Positions 29,784 through 34,901 of a stretch of 34,901 nt of DNA are shown piece after piece. The position numbers and the translations under genes were made by a program. Within the stretch, counting starts at the first letter, position 1. Each line of letters begins with the position of its first letter. Below the pieces are notes generated by a model. It worked only from the letters and a program-made list of their open reading frames with translations. It did not search any database and was not told the DNA's origin. The stretch comes from Roseburia sp. 1XD42-69. Lineage in GTDB: Bacteria > Bacillota > Clostridia > Lachnospirales > Lachnospiraceae. The stretch lies in contig NZ_RAZG01000043.1 in assembly GCF_003612565.1 (NCBI RefSeq), positions 1 through 34,901 on the forward strand, written 5' to 3'.

Positions 29784-30691
29784 AATATACACGCCTTGCA
29801 AAAAACATGACCCAGGAAGAACTCTCCCAGTTTATCTGTGAGCCGGCTACCCTTTCCCGGTATGAAAACGGCCAGATAAATCCTACAAATGATAAGTTTA
29901 CACAGCTTATGCAAAGGATGGGTGAGACGGGGGAACTTTATACTTTTCCAGTTCAGTGTGAAACAGTGGATTTGCAGGAAAAGATGAAAAAACTGCTTTA
30001 TGCCATTGACAGGCAGGATTGGAATATGGCTGAGAAAATATTGGAAGATATAAAAAATAAACATCATATGTCAATGGAATATCCCGAAAACCGTCAGTAT
30101 GCAGGCCGGGTTGAAACTATTTTGAAATTTCGGAGAAATGAAATTTCAAGAGAAACGGCAATTAAAGAATTGGAACATCTGCTTGAACTTACAATTGATA
30201 ATTATGAAAAATTTTTAAGTTTAGAATTTTTTCAGATATCCGAAACAGAGATGATGATACTTTATAATATAGCAACTTATTTGGGTATTATGGGTGAAAT
30301 TGAAAAAGCAGAGTTTATTTTTCGAAATATAAGAAGATATTTTCAGGGAAAATATGTTATCTGTGATGACAGGCCAAGATATTTAATAAATACAAATTAC
30401 TCCAATTTACTTGGTTTAAATGGCAGGTATGATGAAAGTATACAGATATGCTTAGAAGAGATAAGATGGTTGATAAAGAAAAACAAAGCAAATTGCCTGT
30501 TTAATTTATATTTTAATATCGGATGGAATATAGTTAAGAAAATAGAGAAGAGTTTAGAACCGAAAGAAAAAATGGAACAGGCAAAGTACTATGTCTGGCT
30601 TGCATATCAGTTGGCGAAATTTTATCCTGAGTATGATAAATATTCAAAAGATATTTTGGAATTTTATCATGGGATTAGTTCGTTGAAATGA
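29753..30691 (+). CDS. HTH-TPR regulator (RRNPP-like), second of two
   Basis: A 312-residue protein with a well-kept XRE domain (residues 6-60: IIKYTRLAKNMTQEELSQFI, EPATLSRYENGQINPTNDKF) and a TPR-like remainder (LLYAIDRQDWNMAEKILEDI, FRRNEISRETAIKELEHLLE, IATYLGIMGEIEKAEFIFRN, LLGLNGRYDESIQICLEEI). GGAGG precedes the ATG inside the upstream gene. It ends 7 bases before the stop of a convergent 49-residue secreted-peptide frame and about 350 bases before a RiPP precursor. Control of that RiPP locus by a peptide pheromone is the likely job, by analogy with Rgg-controlled radical SAM peptides of streptococci. Confidence 0.8.
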   Translation: MAEYSKSAIIKYTRLAKNMTQEELSQFICEPATLSRYENGQINPTNDKFTQLMQRMGETGELYTFPVQCETVDLQEKMKKLLYAIDRQDWNMAEKILEDIKNKHHMSMEYPENRQYAGRVETILKFRRNEISRETAIKELEHLLELTIDNYEKFLSLEFFQISETEMMILYNIATYLGIMGEIEKAEFIFRNIRRYFQGKYVICDDRPRYLINTNYSNLLGLNGRYDESIQICLEEIRWLIKKNKANCLFNLYFNIGWNIVKKIEKSLEPKEKMEQAKYYVWLAYQLAKFYPEYDKYSKDILEFYHGISSLK

Positions 30692-30697
30692 TAATGA

Positions 30698-30847
30698 TTA
30701 ATTATGTTCTTCTAAAATGCAATATAATTGCACTCTATCATTTAAAACAGGATGTTCGATGGTTCTGCCGCCTAAAAATTGTTTGAAGTTAAAAATATTT
30801 AATAATAACGTGAGAACAAGAATGTTTTTTAATATTTTTTTATGCAT
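30698..30847 (-). CDS. Small secreted peptide, candidate pheromone precursor
   Basis: A 49-residue frame with an excellent ribosome site (AAAGGAGGTGCGAT before ATG). The N-terminus MHKKILKNILVLTLLLNIFN has a basic start and hydrophobic core suited to export. The rest is polar and ends LQLYC-like VQLYCILEEHN. It converges tail to tail with the second HTH-TPR regulator gene, the usual arrangement of a pheromone gene and its RRNPP receptor. I do not recognise the sequence. Without similarity data it remains a candidate, but start, ribosome site and position all agree. Confidence 0.55.
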   Translation of the reverse strand: MHKKILKNILVLTLLLNIFNFKQFLGGRTIEHPVLNDRVQLYCILEEHN

Positions 30848-30896
30848 ATCGCACCTCCTTTATATATGGAAATTGTAATATTAGCTTAGTGAAAAG

Positions 30897-30943
30897 CCCA
30901 TGACGTATTCGGTTAGTAGAAATATAACCGGATACGTCATGGG
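30897..30943. promoter_or_regulatory. 19-bp inverted repeat between divergent peptide genes
   Basis: CCCATGACGTATTCGGTTA and TAACCGGATACGTCATGGG pair with one G-T wobble around a 9-nt loop; flanking A and T runs extend the stem. It lies between the minus-strand peptide gene (start 30847) and the plus-strand RiPP precursor (start 31039). A related repeat occurs at 33767-33810. It could be an operator for the HTH-TPR regulators or a terminator, as TTTTT follows on the plus strand. Confidence 0.55.
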
Positions 30944-31038
30944 TTTTTGCTGAAATTGTGGTAAATTATTTGTGTACAAAAGAAACAGGCGAATTTAGAA
31001 ATAATTGTTCGTTTGTTATTAGGAAGGAGATGAAAAGA

Positions 31039-31110
31039 ATGCAGGCATTAAACAACAATAATGTATCCGCTACAAGCGAACGTGGATTATGTGCATACGC
31101 TAATAAGTAG
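31039..31110 (+). CDS. Candidate RiPP precursor peptide, 23 residues
   Basis: Begins at 31039 nine bases after AGGAAGGAG. The peptide starts MQALNNNNVSATS and ends ERGLCAYANK. It lies directly before a radical SAM/SPASM maturase gene and an exporter gene, separated by an attenuator-like hairpin, which is the standard order of a RiPP operon. The C-terminal segment is the likely core: it has one cysteine, and the Tyr-Ala-Asn triplet fits the aromatic-X-X pattern on which some radical SAM enzymes form three-residue cyclophanes. A cysteine thioether is another option. Both are hypotheses. The gene is too short for usual gene callers. Confidence 0.65.
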   Translation: MQALNNNNVSATSERGLCAYANK

Positions 31111-31123
31111 GATAAAGCACAAA

Positions 31124-31165
31124 AAAGAAGTCTTAAGCTAAAAATAGTTTAAGACTTCTTTGCTG
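31124..31165 (+). terminator. Attenuator-like hairpin between precursor and maturase genes
   Basis: AAAGAAGTCTTAAGCTA and TAGTTTAAGACTTCTTT form a stem of about 16 bp with one extra base around an A-rich loop. The T-tract is short, so partial termination or 3'-end protection is likely, giving more precursor than enzyme mRNA. Confidence 0.65.
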
Positions 31166-31202
31166 TAAAAATTTCAGATAAAAATGAGAGGTAATAAATT
31201 TT

Positions 31203-32576
31203 ATGTATCTTATTAATGAGTTAGAAATCGTAAAAATAAGTGACCAGGAATCAATCATTGTTAATCTTATAAATGGGAATGCGGATTTAGTAAATTGTGA
31301 AATTGTAAATAAAATCCAGCAAAAAGATATAGAAAACATAGATAATCAGACAAAATATCAATTAATAGAGCGAAAGTATGCTTTTGAAAATGAGGAAAAA
31401 TATTTTAAATTTATAAAGAGCTTTAATAATAAATTAATTGATGAATCTAATAAGGAGGAACCAAATTTTATCTACATACCAACTTTTGAATGTAATCTTA
31501 ATTGTTATTATTGCTTTGAGAAAGCATATAAAAAAAATTCTGATTCTTTCTTGAATCTAAATAATAATATTGAGGAATTATTTAAAGTGATAGATTCTAT
31601 AATTAGTAAATTGGAGCAAAATTACCAATGTGTTTTTGATAGAAAAAATATTCCAATGTTGTTAACAGGAGGGGAACCGTTACTTTGTGAAAATCAGGGT
31701 ATAATTGAAAAAATTTTTAAAAATTGCAATATTAGGGAGTTTCCTGTATCAATTGTTACTAATGGTACAACTATAGATTCTTATTTAGAAACTTTCAGGA
31801 AATATTCTATCGAAAATATTCAGATAACTTTAGATGGTGGAAAAACTATTCATGATGATATAAGGATTACCCATGAAGGTCTAGGGACATATGATGTTAT
31901 TGTAAAAAATTTACAGAGTATTAAGGAGTATATTAAAAATATTTCTGTCCGAATAAATATAACGGAAAAAAATATTAAATCAATAAAAGAACTGGGTGAC
32001 ATTATTAAGAAAAATTCAGATGTAGAATTTTATGTATATATTATGCAGCAGGAAGGTTGTTATGATTTTGAAAATGTAATAGATGAATTGGAAGCATTAA
32101 AATATTTGTATGAATTAAAATCCCAGGATGATACGTTAGAAAACTTGTATATTGCATACCATGGTTGCAAAATTGTTGATGGTATTCTGGGAAAAAAGAA
32201 TTTTTCTCCTAAGATTAAAATGTGCAGTGCAATGCGAAATCAATATATAATTGATAATAATGGTGGGGTCTATAAATGTTGGTGGGGAATGGGTAATAAA
32301 GATTATTTAGTGGGAAAAATAAAAGATCAAAATGTAGAAATTGATGACAAATTGGTTTCATATTATCACGATCGAACAATATTTAATCTTGAAAAATGTA
32401 GAAATTGCAAATATAGATATCTTTGTGGCGGAGGATGTAGCGGACGTCTTACAAGAGAAAATTTAAAAAAAGGGGAAGTAGTTTGTCCAGACTTTTCTGG
32501 TATATTAAATTTTGTTTTACCGAAAGAAATACAAAAATTAAGAAATGGAAAAGGAGTATATGAAAATGAAAACTAA
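31203..32576 (+). CDS. Radical SAM/SPASM peptide maturase
   Basis: A 457-residue enzyme. Residues 1-90 form an N-terminal domain that may bind the leader peptide. The radical SAM core begins YIPTFECNLNCYYCFE with the CxxxCxxC cluster at C97, C101 and C104. It is followed by LLTGGEPLL, VTNGT and IQITLDGGKTIHD, the SAM-binding motifs. The C-terminal SPASM region has KMCSAMRNQYIIDNNGGVYKC and CRNCKYRYLCGGGC, with a final VVCPDF, ligands for two auxiliary iron-sulfur clusters. GAGAGG lies ahead of the ATG. Together with the preceding precursor and the overlapping exporter gene this is a RiPP cassette. The bond it installs cannot be read from sequence. Confidence 0.88.
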   Translation: MYLINELEIVKISDQESIIVNLINGNADLVNCEIVNKIQQKDIENIDNQTKYQLIERKYAFENEEKYFKFIKSFNNKLIDESNKEEPNFIYIPTFECNLNCYYCFEKAYKKNSDSFLNLNNNIEELFKVIDSIISKLEQNYQCVFDRKNIPMLLTGGEPLLCENQGIIEKIFKNCNIREFPVSIVTNGTTIDSYLETFRKYSIENIQITLDGGKTIHDDIRITHEGLGTYDVIVKNLQSIKEYIKNISVRINITEKNIKSIKELGDIIKKNSDVEFYVYIMQQEGCYDFENVIDELEALKYLYELKSQDDTLENLYIAYHGCKIVDGILGKKNFSPKIKMCSAMRNQYIIDNNGGVYKCWWGMGNKDYLVGKIKDQNVEIDDKLVSYYHDRTIFNLEKCRNCKYRYLCGGGCSGRLTRENLKKGEVVCPDFSGILNFVLPKEIQKLRNGKGVYENEN

Positions 32577-33723
32577 AAAAAATATAAAATTTTATATGCT
32601 ATTTGTATTTTTTTCTAATTTAAATATAATGTCTTCCTTTCTTTCGCTTTATTTATCAGATATTGGTTTGTCGCTTTCTTTAGTTTCTAGTGTTTTTCTT
32701 TTGTATCAGGCAACTAAATTTTTATTAGAAGTTCCTACTGGTTATGTAGCAGATCGTTATGGCCGAAAATTTAGTGGAATTTTAGGAATGATATTAATGA
32801 TTTTATCATATTTACTGCTTTTGACAATGAATAATCAAGCTATTACTGCATACATATTTGTCTTTATACAAGCGCTTGGATATACATTTATTAGTGGTTC
32901 AGTAGAATCTTTGTTTGTCGATAGTATAGACAATGAATTGCTAGTTCATTGGAATGCAGTGGAACGAATCATTTTCTATTTTGCGTTGGCTCTTTCTTCT
33001 GTTATGGGAGGTATTGTTATTCATAATTTAGGATATTCGTTAGCGATTTGTATCGATATTTTTGCTCTTTTTGTTACAACCTGTACTATTTTATTAATGA
33101 AAGAAAAAAAGACTGAAAATATAAGTCCTAAAAAAGAAAAAGGGCAAAGATATAAATTGCCTGTTAATCAACGAAATATTTTATTTGCTTTATATTTAAT
33201 CGATTTTGCAAAAGCATTTTCCTATGTAGGAGTGCAGGATTTATATGCACTTTATTTACAGCAATTTGGATTAACTTCAAATATTATTGGTATTATAATT
33301 GCCTTTCAGTTTGTTATTTCGTCTTTATTTGGCTTATTAACTCCAAATTTGCAAAAATACATGAGGAACGAAACGTTATTGTACGTGCTTCCTGCAATTC
33401 AGGTAATTATAACCATTCCTGCTTATGCCCTAAACATAAATGTATGGATTGTTCCATTTTTATATATTTTACAAAGTATTATATTTAGTCTCTATGCCCC
33501 TGTGAAGTATCAATTATTTCAGAAAAATCTTGATACATCTTTTCGGGCAAGAGCCCTTTCTTTCCAAAGTATTATGATATCAATGGGTTCTATTTTATTC
33601 TATGGATTTAGTAGTATTGCAGGACGATACTTAGCCTTATCACATACAGTAACAATAGCCTTGGTTATTACATTATTGCTGATATTAGTTTCATCTGGCA
33701 TATTAAGTAAAAGTGATTTTTAG
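32566..33723 (+). CDS. MFS transporter, probable peptide exporter
   Basis: The ATG at 32566 (MKTKKNIKFYM) has GGAG nine bases upstream and overlaps the maturase gene by 11 bases; an in-frame ATG at 32545 is less well placed. The 385-residue protein has 12 hydrophobic helices with a central charged loop (EKKTENISPKKEKGQRYKL). MFS motif A is visible as VPTGYVADRYGRKFSG between helices 2 and 3. It is translationally coupled to the radical SAM gene, so it most likely exports the finished peptide or gives self-protection. Codon use is as A/T-rich as the maturase gene, richer than the uxu genes, hinting at common transfer. Confidence 0.82.
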   Translation: MKTKKNIKFYMLFVFFSNLNIMSSFLSLYLSDIGLSLSLVSSVFLLYQATKFLLEVPTGYVADRYGRKFSGILGMILMILSYLLLLTMNNQAITAYIFVFIQALGYTFISGSVESLFVDSIDNELLVHWNAVERIIFYFALALSSVMGGIVIHNLGYSLAICIDIFALFVTTCTILLMKEKKTENISPKKEKGQRYKLPVNQRNILFALYLIDFAKAFSYVGVQDLYALYLQQFGLTSNIIGIIIAFQFVISSLFGLLTPNLQKYMRNETLLYVLPAIQVIITIPAYALNINVWIVPFLYILQSIIFSLYAPVKYQLFQKNLDTSFRARALSFQSIMISMGSILFYGFSSIAGRYLALSHTVTIALVITLLLILVSSGILSKSDF

Positions 33724-33766
33724 AAAAATACATTTTCCAAGTAAAAATTGTTACTTTTTATAAAGA

Positions 33767-33817
33767 CATGATGTGATTCGGTTACATTTTCAGTAACCGA
33801 ATACATCATGGTTTTTT
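33767..33817 (+). promoter_or_regulatory. Second copy of the long inverted repeat, followed by a T-tract
   Basis: CATGATGTGATTCGGTTAC and GTAACCGAATACATCATG pair with one extra G, followed by TTTTTT. The arms are clearly related to those at 30897-30943 (ATGAC/TGTATTCGGTTA). As the hairpin lies 44 bases after the MFS stop it could terminate the RiPP operon. As it lies 55 bases before a small peptide gene it could also be an operator. Confidence 0.6.
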
Positions 33818-33864
33818 ATTCAGACTGTGCTAATATGATAAATTACTAAAGAGGAGGCTGCATA

Positions 33865-33939
33865 ATGATAGTTATAAAAATTTCAAAAAATAAGATTACA
33901 ATTCTTTCTGTTCCGGTATTCTATTGGATTAGATTTTAA
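33865..33939 (+). CDS. Small hydrophobic peptide, 24 residues, candidate signal or second RiPP substrate
   Basis: A short frame with a strong ribosome site (AAAGAGGAGG, seven bases from ATG). The peptide begins MIVIKISKNKITIL and ends SVPVFYWIRF: a mixed basic and hydrophobic start and a very hydrophobic aromatic end. Size and character are like the short hydrophobic peptides that act as Rgg pheromones. It follows the same inverted repeat that precedes the RiPP precursor. No homolog comes to mind; it is supported only by ribosome site, context and the repeat. Confidence 0.45.
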   Translation: MIVIKISKNKITILSVPVFYWIRF

Positions 33940-33978
33940 TTTATTAGATAAATATTATATATCGATACATTTCTTTGC

Positions 33979-34007
33979 TTGTAATATAAAGCATCCCATG
34001 CTATAAT
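33979..34007 (+). promoter_or_regulatory. Sigma-A promoter of the small multidrug-export family gene
   Basis: TTGTAA and TATAAT with a 17-bp spacer, leaving a leader of about 140 bases before the next gene. The leader has no obvious riboswitch-like structure. Confidence 0.65.
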
Positions 34008-34153
34008 AATGACAGAGCATAACATCTTTCTATTTTTCTAATTTTTCCCAAAAACATTTAAAAGTCAGAAAACCAATGCTTGAAATCCAATACAAAGCAG
34101 GAAATTCTGAGCATTTTCTGTACAATATAACTGAAGAGAAGGAGTAAAATCTA

Positions 34154-34618
34154 ATGAAAAATTACTTAATAGTATTTTTAGTTTCTATGCTGCCCCTTAT
34201 TGAACTTAGAGTTGCAGTACCATTAGGGATTGGAATGGGGCTTCAAGTTTTGCCGGTATATATTATCAGCATTATGGGAAATATGCTGCCTGTTCCAATT
34301 ATTTTCTTTTTTGCACGTAAAATATTAATTTGGGGAAAAGATAAGGCTTTCATCGGTAAATTTTTTACTTTTTGTCTTGAAAAAGGAGAAAACGCTGGTA
34401 TAAAATTACAGGAAAAGGCAGGTAGAGGAATGTTTTTTGCAATATTATTGTTTGTAGGCATTCCAGTACCAGGAACTGGTGCATGGACGGGTACATTAGC
34501 GGCTAGTATCCTTGATTTAGACTTTAAAACAAGCGTATTGGCCTGCGCATTGGGAGTTCTGATGGCAGGAATCATAATGGGTGTAGCAAGTATGGGAATA
34601 TTTGGAGCTTTATATTAA
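34154..34618 (+). CDS. Small multidrug-export family membrane protein (COG2426-like)
   Basis: A 154-residue protein with four or more hydrophobic segments (about 3-22, 28-52, 90-115 and 120-150). It has the motifs PLIELRVAVPLGIGMGL near the start and VGIPVPGTGAWTGTLAAS in the second half, typical of the Sm_multidrug_ex/COG2426 family. The substrate is not established despite the family name. AGAGAAGGAG lies upstream of the ATG and a good promoter is at 33979. It appears to be a single-gene unit and is probably not part of the RiPP locus. Confidence 0.8.
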   Translation: MKNYLIVFLVSMLPLIELRVAVPLGIGMGLQVLPVYIISIMGNMLPVPIIFFFARKILIWGKDKAFIGKFFTFCLEKGENAGIKLQEKAGRGMFFAILLFVGIPVPGTGAWTGTLAASILDLDFKTSVLACALGVLMAGIIMGVASMGIFGALY

Positions 34619-34901
34619 AAGGTTATTTACAAAATTACTAATATTAGAAAGTGCTTTGTATCTTATTTTATTTTCTATTTTTTAAAGTTATAAAGTTGTG
34701 TCAGCAAATTAATAAGAGTAGACTCTTATTTCTGTTTGGGTGCCTGAGATTACAATTGTAACTTTATTTGGGGACGATCCCTATTGTCCTATTATACAAA
34801 AAGGAATCGATTATGAAAAATATGTTTAAATAGTGTCTGCTGATTAACAAAAATACAGCCTAAAACTATTGATTTTACTGCATTCTTCCGGCATGTATGG
34901 T
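34619..34901. other. Intergenic tail without a recognisable gene
   Basis: A/T-rich sequence with no open frame of note. It contains a perfect hairpin AATAAGAGT-AG-ACTCTTATT at 34711-34730, which may end transcription of the preceding gene although the T-tract is weak, and a palindrome TTACAATTGTAA near 34751-34762. Nothing else is seen up to the window edge. Confidence 0.5.

Noticed and set aside
30897-30943. Inverted repeat treated only as a terminator of the second HTH-TPR gene
   Set aside because: It lies over 200 bases past that gene, upstream of both divergent peptide genes, and has a relative before another peptide gene; a regulatory role is at least as likely.
1-34901. CRISPR arrays, prophage or complete insertion sequences
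   Set aside because: No regularly spaced direct repeats of suitable length, no cas-like genes, no intact transposase or integrase and no phage structural genes were found.

Overview
The window looks like chromosome of a gut-type Clostridia, most likely Lachnospiraceae. The reasons are a low to moderate G+C content, AGGAGG ribosome sites, AgrC/LytTR and lantibiotic-immunity-type systems, a tRNA-Cys/DUF4321 pair, and uxuA/uxuB. The family assignment is inference. No species can be named from the sequence alone.

Layout. 1-2340: scar of integrative/conjugative elements, with a VapE-like fragment, a truncated HTH regulator, a DUF3847 gene, an effector-binding/DUF3781 pair and a C-terminal fragment. 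2333-6095 (minus): antimicrobial-peptide immunity-type ABC operon (ATPase, two permeases, broken YxeA-like gene, lipoprotein) behind four 11-bp operator-like repeats; its sensor kinase is decapitated and no response regulator is present. 6096-6925: decayed DNA with a thioesterase pseudogene. 7029-10950: AgrC-like kinase, LytTR regulator and a two-gene ABC exporter with a textbook-looking LytTR direct repeat. 11021-11329: TnpV remnant.

11388-16815 is the most interesting region. Two WYL regulators are divergent from the RNA ligase gene rtcB, which is followed by about 700 nt of non-coding but highly structured DNA and then a slipin/SPFH gene. The non-coding stretch holds two tandem elements that fold as circularly permuted tRNAs. 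In each, a canonical T-arm leads into a 4-bp acceptor-like stem capped by a GNRA tetraloop, then UA, a D-arm and a 5-bp anticodon stem. The RNA ends lie where the anticodon loop should be. The two units use different anticodon-stem sequences, each perfectly complementary, so pairing is kept although sequence is not. I do not recognise this as a described RNA. Next to an RNA ligase that seals tRNAs broken in the anticodon loop, it suggests an RNA-repair system with a built-in mimic of broken tRNA.

16919-19242: anchored protein plus OmpR-type two-component pair. 19366-19765: tRNA-Cys and DUF4321. 19954-20469: Rpn-family pseudogene. 20539-26183: sugar-acid locus (XRE membrane regulator, doubly broken GH2 beta-mannosidase, intact uxuA and uxuB). 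26250-28741: small genes and toxin-antitoxin debris. 28869-33939: candidate peptide-signalling and RiPP locus, with two overlapping HTH-TPR regulators, a small secreted peptide, a 23-residue precursor, a radical SAM/SPASM maturase, an MFS exporter and a second 24-residue hydrophobic peptide; related long inverted repeats lie before both plus-strand peptide genes. 34154-34618: small multidrug-export family membrane protein. Overall the window mixes working operons with an unusually dense set of broken genes.
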